Shown: one piece after another, positions 1-9,722 of the stretch | Numbering within the stretch: position 1 is the stretch's first letter | Layout: each line of letters begins with the position of its first letter | Notes under the pieces: generated by a model | What the model saw: only the letters and a program-made list of their open reading frames with translations | What the model was told of the DNA's origin: nothing | Databases searched by the model: none | Position numbers and translations under genes: made by a program | DNA from: Siderastrea radians | Lineage: Eukaryota; Cnidaria; Anthozoa; Scleractinia; Rhizangiidae | Direction: 5' to 3' | DNA: 64,000 nucleotides | Assembly: GCA_964017195.1 (NCBI GenBank) | Contig: OZ024889.1 | Coordinates: 68,148,358 to 68,212,357 of the forward strand

Positions 1-1190
1 CGCTGTGGTCCTGCCAGTTTATAAACTTCGTAGGGGAGGGGTTTGGTAGGGAGTTGGTCCCTTTCCCATTACACTCTGCGCACTGTAGTGCCCAGTCTTC
101 TTGAAGGAGCGCCAGGTCAAGTCGCGGAGCAAGTTGGAGAATTGCAGAGTGGTAGTTCGAGTCTTAATCTCAAGAGGAAATTGGACTGATCAGTCTATTT
201 AGTCCTTTTACAAGCTGTCGTACAGGCTTTCGTAACGGTAAAATTCGCCTCTCAATTAGACTATCGTTACATTTGCCTGTGAAAATGGAGTTGAACTTTG
301 GTTTTTCTTTGAACTGAAGACGTTTCGTAAGGCTTCGTCATTTACTAGCCGCACTGTATCATCATTATGAGACCACTAGCACTGCGATTAAACGCAAATT
401 GTTTATTCAGGCCTGCCTGAGTTTACTTTGGTCAGCGATGTTTGGTAGTGAAACAGGAAACCAATTGACATGTTGAGGTGGCTTGGCCCCGATGAAAGCC
501 AAAATAAAGATCACCTCACCCACCACTCAGTTGTCTTTCTTCTTCTTAGAAAACCGTCGGCTTTCAGTGCCGATATATTCTGTGAGAAAGTTCAATTCAC
601 GTATTTTAAAAGGAACTACTTTTAAATCAGTTAACTCACTATTTGACCAAGACGTAGAGAAAAATATGGCCCCGAATGGGTCCGTCTGTGTCTCCTGCTT
701 CAACACTGTTCAATCATACGGTCCTTCTCAGGACTACACTCACCCGGACGATCATAATTTACCGACTTATCTTGATATGACTCCTGGGTCCAAACCATTT
801 ACATGAGGATGTCTAATGCATAACAAACTGAACAAAACTTTATTTGCTGTAATATTGAATCAGTTAGATTCCCTGGTGGTCACCATCCAAAAAATAAACC
901 CGTCAAGCCGGGCCTAACTTTGCTGATCGGGCGGTCGGGGAAACTGGACTTCAATTTATGATAACAGTGATAACTCCGGATAAAAGTCACAGTGGGAGAA
1001 ACACGGTTTTCAGGATTTATTTCTCCGAACCTTGAAAGCTAAAATCCCGAGCTTTGCTTGTTGCTGAGTGTTCTTACCGTGGTCCGAACCTGGGCAGTGA
1101 AAATCCCGGGCCTTTGCCTGTTGCGGTGTTGGCAGAGAGTCTTGTCTGTGAAAAGTGGCAGAGCCTTGCCTGCGTTATCTTAGCGAGCCA

Positions 1191-1281
1191 GTTGCCTGTA
1201 GTTTGATTTCGCGAAAACAGTCCTGCGTTCAACTGCGAACGTGTTGCCTGTAGTTTGATTTCGCGAAAACAGTCCTGCGTT
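1191..1281. repeat. Direct repeat, two 39-bp copies
   Basis: The same 39-bp word occurs at 1191-1229 and again at 1243-1281, separated by 13 bp. It begins GTTGCCTGTAG and ends CAGTCCTGCGTT. Related degenerate pieces (TTGCCTGCGTTATCTT) lie just before it at about 1166. It lies about 600 bp upstream of an intact receptor gene. No function is evident. Confidence 0.8.
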
Positions 1282-1501
1282 ATCTTCGCAAGTGAGCAAA
1301 AACAGTAACAATCCTACTCAGATACAGACTTCACTGCGAAAATGCTAACGAGCGACGGTATTGACAGTTGAAATGCAGCAAAGCGGTGACTTCGAAACTC
1401 CTTTCAGCACTTTATCTGTAGACATTTTCCATGGTTGAATTTTCATTTGCGGTAGTGTGACGTAAGAACCGTTTGTGCGTTATCCAATCATAGCGTCACA
1501 A

Positions 1502-1589
1502 AGTGGTTACGGAAGTTGTTACGAAAGTGGTTACGGAAGTTGTTACGAAAGTGTTTACGGAAGTGGTTACGAAAGTGGTTGCGGAAGTT
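1502..1589. repeat. 12-bp minisatellite
   Basis: About seven head-to-tail copies of a 12-bp unit, alternating between GTGGTTACGGAA-like and GTTGTTACGAAA-like versions, give a 24-bp higher-order pattern. It lies about 300 bp upstream of the receptor start at 1879. It is non-coding as far as I can see. Confidence 0.85.
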
Positions 1590-1638
1590 TGCTAACAGCT
1601 TTCCCGTAGTCATAGTTTCTGCTACGTGCATGCGCGCA

Positions 1639-1878
1639 GCAGCCACAAAAATAATTTATATTTAGGCTTTCGATTTGATGTAAAAAAAAACAGGGATTAA
1701 TTATAATTCAGGGTGGATGGCTATAATTGGTTAGGAATCAGAATTGTCGGGTAATGACGACCTCGTTTTCCTCCTTGATTGTCACATAAGCACAACGCTA
1801 TTTCCGCATTGAGTTACCGCACATCCTTCTCTCAGATAACAGGGAAAACGGTTTCATTGTCGAGTTAAAAGCCAAGAA
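1639..1878 (+). promoter_or_regulatory. Conserved upstream region of group A receptor
   Basis: This stretch matches, with divergence, the 230-250 bp that precede every other group A receptor in the window (for example 21850-22106 and 30776-30975). Shared landmarks are a TTTAGGC/GATGT run, a GGCTATAATTGG inverted CCAAT-like site, CACAA...CCATTTCCGCAT..GAGTTACC, and the end AAGCCAAGAAATG. Retention across paralogues suggests a proximal promoter plus 5' UTR. No clear TATAAA is present in this copy, unlike the copies at 21977, 30846 and 36512. Confidence 0.5.
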
Positions 1879-2886
1879 ATGAAGAACGTATCAGTGGCCA
1901 CCAGCTCGCAAAATACGTCTTTGTCAACTGCGGAGGATCTTCCGTCCATAGCTGAAGGAATCGCTCTGTGCAGCGCTTTTGCTTTGGAAGCGATCTTTAT
2001 TGTTGCGGGGAACTTGCTCACAATTGTTCTTTTTACACTCAACAAAAATCTTCGTAAGAAGAGTTTATTTCTAATCATCAATATGGCGTTTGCAGATCTG
2101 ATGTTAGGCGCTGTGATTCTACCTCTTCATATATACCTCCTGGGTGACGTCTACAGGGTGTGGACATCAAGTTTGTACACGTCTTTATACACTTCCTTGC
2201 TGGTCGTTCAAATCATATTCTTACAAGTCTCGCTAGTTTCTGCCGCACTGATATCCGTTGAGAGATTTTACGCCATTTATTGGCCCCTAAAGCACCGAAC
2301 ACTGTCAACACGAGCATATCGCGTTGTTATTTTCATGGCTTGGGTTTTAAGTGTCGTAGTTTCCACAGTTTATCTGGTGCTACCTTACAAAGGTGTTATT
2401 TATTTTGTGCTGTTGTTAATTGCGTTGTTGCTTCTATTCATCGTATGCGGACTTAACATTGGTATTTGGAGAAAATTCCAACGAGGACGGGTCGCTTCGC
2501 AACAGCAAAACAGAGCCTCACAAAACCAACGCCTGACAAAAACTTTGCTGTTTGTGTCCACTGTTGCCGTTCTCTCGTGGCTCCCTATCATTATTATGTT
2601 CCCTTTGATGGAAATTTATGAGGCTTCTATACCTTTTAATATTTATCAAATTTGTATTATTCTATGTTTTTCCAACTCCTTTTTCAACCCAGTCATTTAT
2701 GCGTTGCGAATTCTTGAGTTTAGACAAGCGCTAGGTTTGTGTGGGTTTGGAAGGCAGGGGGTGATAGACATGGAAGGGAATGAAAGAAGAGATAACAGGG
2801 CCATGACACAGCTAACAACATTACCAGCCGATCCCAGTCAAGAACAGCTGGCGTGCAAACAGCAAGCTATGGACACCAAATTGTAA
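1879..2886 (+). CDS. Class A GPCR (group A), intact, 335 aa
   Basis: This is a seven-transmembrane receptor expected at the plasma membrane and coupled to G proteins; its ligand is unknown. Visible features are two N-glycosylation sites in the short N-terminus (Asn3, Asn12), TM1 with GN (Asn45), TM2 with NMAFADL (Asp73), a TM3-end ERF in place of DRY (Glu128-Arg129-Phe130), TM4 Trp155, TM6 SWLP (Trp234, Pro236), and TM7 NPVIY (Asn270-Tyr274) followed by helix 8 (EFRQAL). It lacks the usual Cys at the start of TM3 and in the very short second extracellular loop, and TM5 has no proline; melanocortin and other MECA receptors share these gaps. The C-terminus ends MDTKL, a class I PDZ-type ligand. 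The ATG follows the AAGAA context shared by all group A copies. It is one exon. It is probably the most diverged and best-preserved group A member. Family is certain; ligand class is inference. Confidence 0.93.
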   Translation: MKNVSVATSSQNTSLSTAEDLPSIAEGIALCSAFALEAIFIVAGNLLTIVLFTLNKNLRKKSLFLIINMAFADLMLGAVILPLHIYLLGDVYRVWTSSLYTSLYTSLLVVQIIFLQVSLVSAALISVERFYAIYWPLKHRTLSTRAYRVVIFMAWVLSVVVSTVYLVLPYKGVIYFVLLLIALLLLFIVCGLNIGIWRKFQRGRVASQQQNRASQNQRLTKTLLFVSTVAVLSWLPIIIMFPLMEIYEASIPFNIYQICIILCFSNSFFNPVIYALRILEFRQALGLCGFGRQGVIDMEGNERRDNRAMTQLTTLPADPSQEQLACKQQAMDTKL

Positions 2887-2930
2887 ACAACTATGAAGTG
2901 CTTTCAAGTAGTGCACTGCCTCGGAGTGAA

Positions 2931-2936
2931 AATAAA
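2931..2936 (+). terminator. Candidate polyadenylation signal
   Basis: AATAAA lies 45 bp after the stop codon of the receptor at 1879. No other canonical hexamer is closer. This is a sequence match only; a cleavage site was not verified. Confidence 0.45.
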
Positions 2937-4445
2937 TTGTTGTATACATTTTTGGTCACTGGCACAGAAAAACAAATGATTTCCTTTCTCACTTGTTTCT
3001 TCTCAGTACTGAAAAGTATTGCAAGCTTAAGTTGTTTATAGCTTGTAACTCTGGGAACAAGACGAACTTGGAGGGGAAAGAATATAAGGCAAATGATCCT
3101 CATATATTAGAAAATTATCCTCGTAATATATCGGCTTATGTATTCTCATACATCCTCATATATATTAAAAAATATATCGGATATATATTGAAAAATATCG
3201 GCTTCTTTGAGCCAAGACATTCTCCCTATTTTAGCTCAAAGAAGCCGACATTTTTTATTCAGTGTTGAAAATTGAAACAAAAAACTGCGGGTGAATATAT
3301 GTTGACCTGCTGTCAAATTTGTGGCAGGTGCAGAGAGGACAATTGTTTTAGCTCTATGGAACACACCACATATGCTGTGATCTACACAACTAGCAAGAGT
3401 ACTCAACAACCGGTCTTTAATATCTGGTGCATCAACTGACAATATTCCTTTGCCAAGTTACGGGCAATGTTCTCAGTTTAATTCATCTTGAAAGGGAACA
3501 ACATGGTAATCTCTTGATAAACAAACTAAAGAAAATAGCAATTAGGTGGAATAATTATTTTCCTCTGAGAGAGAAATCTGGCGAATTTACATTTAATCTA
3601 CGGTTTCCCGGCGCAAAGGAAACACAAAACATTGTTTAACTTCCGGGAGCAGGGTTTGCTTTCGAAATGACATTTTTACGAGGAAAGTTCTTTCACCTTT
3701 GATATCAACCTCGTTAGTAACGAGGGTCTCTCCAATTCCGAGGAACCCTGGGAACGAGGTTCCGTCAATATTCCAATATTCGTGTACCGATCAGTGAGAA
3801 ACAGTTGCGTGATGCATGGAACTTAGTCCATCTAATTTAGCCAACTCACGCTGTTTTGGCCCCAAGTCGTCGAGTTATTTAATTAAAATTTATGCTGTTG
3901 CGGCTGTACGCGCCTGTATGAAGTGTAGGGACAGGATGTATTTTTAATTAGGTGGGCTGAGCGGCAATGATTGGCTATAAATAGTAATAGCCGTGATGAC
4001 GTCACTGCTTTCATTATTTTCTACTCGTTGGGCATTGTTTATGAGCGCTCAGTTCCATGGGATATTTGATTTCACTGAAGTCAAGCGCCGTTTATCTTTT
4101 TTGCGTCAACAGTTTCTGACTGCAGGAGGACGGAGCTACAAGTAGTACTTCATAGTGCCGGCAAGGCGCAATGATTCAAGCAAGTGACATCAAACTTTCT
4201 CACTTTTCTAACTGGCAATAACTTGGTGTGAAAAGAGTCATTGTTCTTGTAATTTGATGTGGCAACTATGTCTTGACAGAAATGTTCTTCAAAAGTTTAA
4301 TATTCTATTCTTTTAATGGAGACAGTTTTGAATCTTTTTGTAGCAAAGTTTACGTACGTACGTTTTACGTTATTTTGGTATTAAATGTATTTTTTGTGCT
4401 AAGGCTTATTAGTTTTTAAGTCTATTTAAAGGCTCATTATTTTCT
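2937..4445. other. Intergenic spacer
   Basis: No gene is supported between the receptor at 1879 and the group D relic. Short open frames here (62-91 codons) overlap each other on both strands and look like chance. The hairpin at 3192-3256 and a small palindrome CCTCGTTAGTAACGAGG near 3709 are the only structured items I noticed. Confidence 0.5.
3192..3256. repeat. Short inverted repeat (hairpin/MITE-like)
   Basis: Arms at 3192-3212 (AAAATATCGGCTTCTTTGAGC) and 3234-3256 are reverse complements around a 21-bp loop. The left side is preceded by AT-rich ATATAT/TATCGG repeats (3105-3190). The transcript would fold into a strong stem. It is probably a small non-autonomous element or a remnant of one. 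Confidence 0.7.
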
Positions 4446-4448
4446 GCA

Positions 4449-5444
4449 GCCTTGATATCTGTTGACAGATTTTACGCCATCTTTTGGCCGCTAAAGGCAC
4501 CGATCTCTGTCAATGCGAACGTGCCGCATTACTATTTTGATGTTGTGAACACGTTTCTTCTATCTTTGCTGCGTTAAGGACGGTGCCTCCTAATATAGCT
4601 GTATTTTTGCAAAGGTTATGACTATGGGGAAAAAGTAGATCTTAACAAGGGTTATTGGAATCTAAAAAGAAAAATGGTGGGTAACCGCGCATTTTCCAGC
4701 GATGATTTAGCAACCACAATTCCAAAAAAGCGCTAAAATACAAAGAATGTATGGCAATTTCTTTCCAAATTTAAGCTCAATTATCTCTGAAAAATGCGTG
4801 GTTACCCCCCATTTTCTTTTTGGATTCTGATAGCCCTTGCTAAGATCTGCTTTTTCCACGTAGTCATAAACCGCGCAAAAAGATTGTTGTATAAGTGGGC
4901 AAATATCCCGAGATGCGCAGAACGTTTGCGCAGTAACAAAAGGAGGCACCGTCCTTTTAAATGTCTTAATTTCAAGCAAATATGCAATTTATGCTTTAGT
5001 ATCATACTCACTGATTTAACTATCTGCAACGTCGGTATTCGGTTTCACCACGGGAGTATCGCTTCACAAAGCGAAGCAAAGCCTGACAAAACCAACGCTT
5101 GATAAAACCTTACTGTTGGTATCGATTGTTCCTTTGCCGTGTCAGGGCTTCTGTTAATATCTGTGAATTATCTAATATGCTTTTTGTCTAAAAAAAGCTC
5201 ACCTACAACATTCAACATTGCAGTTGTTTTACAATATTCCAACTCCAAATTCCGAGTTCAGACAAGCGCTACTTTCAATTGTTGCCGTTTTGGAAAGCAA
5301 TCAGTGTTGAACACGGAAGGTAATAAAAGAAGAGATAACAGGACTGCCACTTTGACGCCGGCGTTCCAGCTACCAACATAACTAACTGACCCCAGTCGTC
5401 TAAACAAGGCTTACGAGCTGGAAACTAGGGACACCCAATTATGA
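4449..5444 (+). pseudogene. GPCR group D relic (3' part), interrupted by a MITE
   Basis: The relic starts abruptly at the end of TM3 with a reading like ALISVDRFYAIFWPLK, then loses frame. It keeps the ICL3 signature (…AKPDKTNA… from 5070) and a C-terminal EFRQAL near 5256, and closes with a GACACCCAATTATGA stop. TM1-TM3 are absent. A 379-bp foldback element sits inside it at 4578-4956. The same relic, without that element, occurs at 19690, 23141 and 31974 downstream of group A genes, so it was already dead before block duplication. Confidence 0.75.
4574..4960. mobile_element. Foldback MITE with TTAA flanks
   Basis: The element spans 4578-4956 between TTAA at 4574-4577 and TTAA at 4957-4960. 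The paralogous block at 19785-19800 reads GCGTTAAATG with no insert, so the insertion is directly visible. Ends are GGACGGTGCCTCC / GGAGGCACCGTCC. The two halves are nearly full-length inverted copies of each other (for example GGAAAAAGTAGATCTTA near 4627 against its complement near 4850). A TTAA target points to a piggyBac- or Kolobok-like mobilising transposase. The 75-102 codon frames in it are palindrome shadows. Confidence 0.85.
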
Positions 5445-6180
5445 GAAGCGACGGAATTACCAAACTTGTCCTAGTGATTTTTATTTGAGCATCTATTGAC
5501 CATTGTATTCTTAGCTTGAAATCTGTTTACAACGTACGTAATGCTAAAATAAAGCGTAAGTAAATTCTTTCCTAAGTAACACTTTCAGAATAGTTCCTCG
5601 TTTTGTAAAATAAACATGTCGTAGCAAGAGAGGATCCTCTCTTGGTCGTAGTTAAACTAAACACTTTTAACCTGCGACGTTGAAGAATTAGAAATCATTG
5701 AGATCGAGGACTGATCAGATTTTAAGAGCAGATTCCATGTAGATGATACAGCAGCCTAAATAGGCGTGTTCTAAAGGCCCCTTTACACGTTGTTAAAAAT
5801 AAAGTACGGAAAAGTCGGCAATGCAAGTGACGGGTTGCTCTTCATTCATAATAAAAATATAAGATGATTCAGCTGTGAATGTACTTCGCTTTGCCATTCT
5901 TTTTCGCAATTCTATTTCCCGCTTTATATGATTGTAAAGGAGTACTGTGGAACCGCGTTTTCATTAAAAGTTTGCAGTGTATATGTTGCAAGGAAGTTCT
6001 CCGTTGGATTTTCACAATAATCTGTTGCTAAGTCTTATCTGACTCATCACTGCTTTCACGATTTTCAGGTGGTGGGATAGGACATTTCAAGATTTATTCA
6101 CGAATTGTTCTTCCTCGGTCAAAAGGACTCAACATCGCCCAACTCTGTGAATTCAAGTTTGCTGTTTCCACGAATGTTTG
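5445..6180. other. Spacer downstream of group D relic
   Basis: No coding sequence is supported. The part up to about 5730 (AATCTGTTTACAACGTA.GTAATGCTAATATAA, AATAAACATGT) is also found after the other group D copies at 20290, 23770 and 32590, so it belongs to the duplicated block. The rest appears unique within the window. Confidence 0.5.
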
Positions 6181-6203
6181 ATGGCAATAAAACTTCGTCA
6201 AAC

Positions 6204-6336
6204 ACCTGCCTCGTCCCCAGGCGTCCCTCCTTATTATATGATGGTGCGCGTGGCGTTGTGGGATAGGTGCATCCTTCCCGCGACGCCCCGCGCTCCCTGT
6301 TTGCGCGCGCTAAACCGGCGCCTGGGGATGAGGCAG
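6204..6336. repeat. Short MITE-like inverted repeat
   Basis: Left end CTGCCTCGTCCCCAGGCG at 6204 and right end CGCCTGGGGATGAGGCAG (ending 6336) are inverted copies flanking a GC-rich core with many GCGC steps. It is only about 130 bp and cannot code for its own transposase. The open frame at 6178-6402 that runs through it is not credible as a gene. Confidence 0.7.
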
Positions 6337-6402
6337 ATCAAATACTATTCAACATCAGAATCATTAAATTATTCTGTCCGCAGGGTGCCCAAACTTTCCT
6401 GA

Positions 6403-6817
6403 TAGGCCCTTTGCATAACTGTGTCACGTGACCTTGTCAATCATAAAAAATGGTGATAGTACGAAATAGATATCAGAAATGGAAAGAGCATGATGAAATT
6501 AGTAAGATTTTCAATTTTGATGTTAGTGACGTTTAAGTGCGACATTTTACGGTTATTTTAATGTTAAAAAAATTACCAAGACTTACAGGGAAAAAAGCTG
6601 CTGGATGGCAAGCTTTGCCACCCAGCATACAAATCTTTTATGATTTTCACACTTCCAAATTGTCCTAACATCTTGCACTTAGACTAAACGTCAGTGGCCT
6701 CAAAATTGGAAATCCTACTAATTTCATGACGCCCTTTCCATTTCAGTCATCTATTTCGAGCCACGACCATTTATTATGATTGGCAAGGTCACGTGACACG
6801 GTTATGCAAAGAGCCTA
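6403..6817. mobile_element. 411-bp MITE with TA target duplication
   Basis: The element is 6405-6815, flanked by TA at 6403-6404 and 6816-6817. The arms run about 120 bp inward, from GGCCCTTTGCATAAC on the left to the complement of GGCTCTTTGCATAAC on the right, and include a CACGTGACCTTG.CAATCATAA block. TA flanks suggest movement by a Tc1/mariner-type transposase. A small internal hairpin (GGATGGCAAGCTTTGCCACCC) lies near 6604. Confidence 0.8.
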
Positions 6818-7072
6818 TTCAACATTGTAAATGGTGTAAATTGTTTAATTCAACATTGTCGAGCAGAGTCCAATGGTAATGTTAAATCAGTTTTGCCGGG
6901 GCCTTCAAGTTTAATCTCTTGAAACCTTCGTAGACAGTTGTAATGCTTTTTTGTGAGGACAAAGATATTAGTTTGTTGGAAACAGGTATTTTTAGATAAA
7001 AATAATCAATTAAAAAATCTTGCGGGTGGTCATGTATTCAATAACAAGTTATACACGCAAAGCAGCTAATTT

Positions 7073-7111
7073 CCAGGAGCCATAATCGGGGTCCCCGATT
7101 ATGGCTCCTGG
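7073..7111. repeat. Perfect 39-bp palindrome
   Basis: CCAGGAGCCATAATCGGGG is followed directly by its reverse complement around a single central base. It lies in the upstream region of the group C relic at 7949. The corresponding place near 49990 has no such palindrome, so it may be a tiny insertion or a fold-back scar. Confidence 0.85.
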
Positions 7112-7385
7112 TGGCCACCAATGAAAGATCCCGTTGATAAGCGATGATTACCTGTGAATCCAAGCTGACCGCTTTGATAAGATCACGTGATCTCTCACAA
7201 CTCTAGTTTTCCAAACTAGCTGAGGTACCACACGCACGGGGAACACTTTTAACTGGTGCCATTATTTGTTTGAGGAGACATCTGCAGTTTTAATTAACAT
7301 AATTTTATTTGATATCCCTGCAATTAAATTCTCATGGCACTGCTTTCACTGGTCTTATTGCTTGTGTTTCCTAAATGCGCGTATT

Positions 7386-7948
7386 AAGCTGCATTTTAAA
7401 CAAGTACTGGAACGAACTGAAGGAGATGGATGTGTCGTAAATGTTCTGTTTCGGCGTCTTTGATGTTTTTGTCGATTTTCAAAGTTTTTGCGAACCGAAA
7501 AAGTAAGAGTCGCACCAGAAAAATTACGCTGTTGACAGATTTTGACCGCAAAGTCAATCAAATTTCGCAAAAATTTGCAAAGTGCGACCTATGCCTCAGA
7601 GAAAACCGCTATAATTGTAATCTGCACCACAAGCAGTCTGGCAAAGTCCTCCACACAGTGTTCTAAATTATCCCTAAAAAGCCCTGTGAGGGGAGTGGAT
7701 AGCAAGATATTTACAGTGTAGTATGCTCACAAATGAGACAATTTTGATGTGATTTAGACAAGCTGGTGCCAGTAAGTGTCGCGCGCTAATTTACTCTTGG
7801 TAGCTCAAGGGAGAGCGCTTATCGGAGAGGAGGGCTAAATAGGGACTTAGTCATTACGCAGCCATTTTCAACATCAAGATATCACACGCACTTTCTTCGA
7901 ATTACAGCGAAAACGTGTTGATCGCTTTGTTAAAAGCTGCAACTTAAC
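7386..7948 (+). promoter_or_regulatory. Conserved upstream region of group C receptors
   Basis: This stretch is repeated before the two other group C genes (44310-44828 and 46410-47020). Landmarks are ATTTTAAACAAGTAC, TTGACAGATTTTGACCGCAAAGTCAA, CAAGCTGGTGCCA.TAAGTGT, CTCAAGGGAGAGCGCTTATCGGAGAGGAGGG and GCCATTTTCAACATCAAGATATCAC, then the gene start. The last ~170 bp are the most alike and are the best candidate for core promoter plus 5' UTR. Open frames inside it shift between copies and are unlikely to be coding. Confidence 0.5.
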
Positions 7949-8318
7949 ATGAAGAACATATCAGCTACCACTGCCTCGATCAACATGCCGTCTTCGTCAT
8001 CTACAGAGCATCTTCCCTCCAAAACAGAGGGAATCGCATGGTGTAGCGCTTTTGCGTTGGAAGCCGTCGTCACTGCCGTTAGAAACTCGCTCACAATTGT
8101 TCTCTTTGCAGTTAACAAGAACCTGCGCAAGAGAAGTTTATTCCTTGTTATTAATATGGCGTTTGCTGATTTATTGGGAGCTGTCACTCTGACGTTTTAT
8201 ATTTACGCAGTCGTCGGGGACGCTTATCAGCTATATACGGACAGTAAAGCTGCAGATCGAGATTTTTTTTACAATTATTCAAGCTGTTTTCTTGCATGTC
8301 ACGCTAATGTCCGCGGCA
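7949..8318 (+). pseudogene. GPCR group C, truncated in TM3 by an insertion
   Basis: It reads MKNISATTASINMPSS then TM1 (VRNSLTIVLFAVNKNLRKRSLF, with Arg replacing the usual Gly before Asn) and TM2 (INMAFADLLGAV). It is colinear with the intact gene at 47060 up to the bases TCCGCGGC at 8318, in TM3. Foreign sequence then follows and no later receptor segment is found. It also carries small indels in ECL1. This copy retains the ATG and the NIS glycosylation site that the intact 47060 copy has lost. Confidence 0.85.
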
Positions 8319-8770
8319 AACGTAACAAACATAAAAACTGCAATACGTGCAAAAACACAAGAACTTCAACACTATACTGAGCTGGTTACTCTTTACGATC
8401 AAACTGCTGAAGCAAAAGATCAACAATGCTTGAAGAGCCGTAAATGCAAGAACCCAACAGTATACTGAGTTGGGTAAAATGTATGATCAAGAGCTATTGC
8501 GGTTGGACTCAACAATCCTTCAAGAGCCGTACACACCAGCTGAATCGGGTAAATCAGAGAAACAAGATCATCAACTCCTCCTTCTCCTTTTAGAGTGTCG
8601 TAAGCGCCCGCTTAAGCTTCCTTTATGTTAGGCGTTCTGATGAAGGTTGAAATTACCCGAAACGACTCTAGGTAAGCTTTGTAACGGTGTTTATTAAGCT
8701 GTTCTCTCAAGGTTAAGCGAGCTAAACTCGAGCGGCTTGAATCATGGTTGACCAACAACCAACAAATTGT
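8319..8770 (+). mobile_element. Retroelement-like insert with hammerhead-type motif
   Basis: This sequence replaces the rest of the group C gene. It begins AAACGTAACAAAC and holds about two and a half degenerate ~90-bp repeats (8358-8447, 8448-8536, then partial), each with CAAGAAC..CAACA.TATACTGAG.TGG and TTCAAGAGCCGTA. The hammerhead-like segment at 8591-8670 follows. Hammerhead motifs beside repeats are known from Penelope-like retroelements and retrozymes, so such an origin is a reasonable guess. No reverse transcriptase is visible here. The 3' limit is uncertain. Confidence 0.4.
8591..8670 (+). ncRNA. Hammerhead-ribozyme-like motif, type III layout
   Basis: The conserved core boxes are present in the right order: TAGAGT-GTC (cleavage expected after C8599), a stem I hairpin whose base pairs CGCC near 8605 with GGCG at 8631, CTGATGA at 8637-8643, a short stem II (GGT/ACC), GAAA at 8659-8662, and ACTCTA at 8665-8670 pairing back with TAGAGT at 8591-8596. 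Imperfections are one bulged G in stem III and an A-C mismatch at the base of stem II. It may be active or decayed. Confidence 0.5.
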
Positions 8771-9290
8771 TGATTCATTGATGTAAGAAATAAAAGAAAA
8801 ACGTGTTATTATGCTTCCACAAAAGCAAGGGGAATCTTACTTTTTTTATTATTTCTATTAATCTTTACAAGAGTGACCTAGTTCATTAAGACGTGTCTTG
8901 CATATAATGAACTAGCTCAAGTGGAACAGGATTTTTCTTGGAGTAGTTAAAATAAGAAGTATGTCTGGAATTGAAATCGAGCCACTTTTTTGTCAACGTA
9001 TATTGTAAACAAAGGCGATGAAATATCAATATCCGTTACTGTCGCCATACAGCGAACCCAAATAATTAAATTGTATTGAAGCGAAAAAAAAAATAAACTC
9101 AGTCGTGCGAAACCCCTTCTCTCACAACAATGTCTCTATGAAAGGGAAAGCCCCTCTGATGAAATACACTTCCTGTTTTTCCGAGAACGGCAGGCGGGTT
9201 GGTTTTCATCACTAAAGAAGGCTTATGTAGTGATGAAACCCAACCCAAAAAAAATCCATCTCATTGCAATCCCACATATACTACTTCAGC
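8771..9290. other. Spacer, no gene seen
   Basis: AT-rich sequence with no coding support. It lies between the insert in the group C relic and the repeat-rich upstream region of the group A copy at 9723. A short inverted pair, GAACTAGGTCACTC/GAACTAGCTC, near 8875-8920 is the only structure I noticed. Confidence 0.45.
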
Positions 9291-9475
9291 GGCTTACAAA
9301 ATGAGCGGGAAAAGAGTTGTGCCAAAGATGAATAGAAGGCACATGACAACAAAAGTTGTGCGGGGAAAAAAATGAAGTCGTGCCAAAAAAAGATCGTGGT
9401 AAAAAATTGAAGTCGTGCTAAAAGTCGTGTCAAAAATTCGTGTCAAAAAAATTGTGTGGCGACCAGCAAATTTAT
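9290..9475. repeat. GTCGTG(C/T)(C/T)AAAA degenerate tandem repeat
   Basis: After AGCGGCTTACAAAATGAGCGGGA, a loose 18-30 bp motif (GTCGTGCCAAAAA, GTCGTGCTAAAAA, GTCGTGTCAAAAA) repeats for about 180 bp. The same array precedes group A receptors at 15370-15620, 21545-21770, 36115-36335 and 54925-55130. It is a fixed part of the duplicated receptor unit. Confidence 0.7.
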
Positions 9476-9722
9476 TTACATTTAGGCATTTTGATACGAT
9501 GTAAACAAACAGGTATTGATAATTAATATCATGCTATTGCGCATTATTATAAATCCGGCTGAAAGGCTATGATTGGCTCAGAACTGCCGTGGTCTAAACT
9601 TCCCTTCTGAATCATGCATCGTATCACAAATGCACAACTCCATTTCTGCATCGAGTTACCACGCGTCCTTTACTCACTCACATAGAAGAGAAATTAGTCA
9701 TTGTTGAGTTAAAAACTAAGAA

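Larger units (their letters stand above)
1..1638. other. 5' flank without a supported gene
   Basis: I see no recognisable coding sequence here. A 107-codon open frame at 483-806 has no family resemblance that I can name and no codon or motif support, so I do not call it a gene. The stretch holds two short tandem repeats, at 1191-1281 and 1502-1589, listed separately. It may be the distal upstream region of the receptor gene at 1879, but nothing in the sequence proves that. Confidence 0.5.

Noticed and set aside
483..806. 107-codon open frame near the left edge
   Set aside because: No recognisable domain, no paralogue in the window and no other coding signal.
4707..5102. Overlapping frames of 75-102 codons on both strands
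   Set aside because: They lie in a foldback MITE whose two arms are inverted copies, so frames on opposite strands mirror each other.
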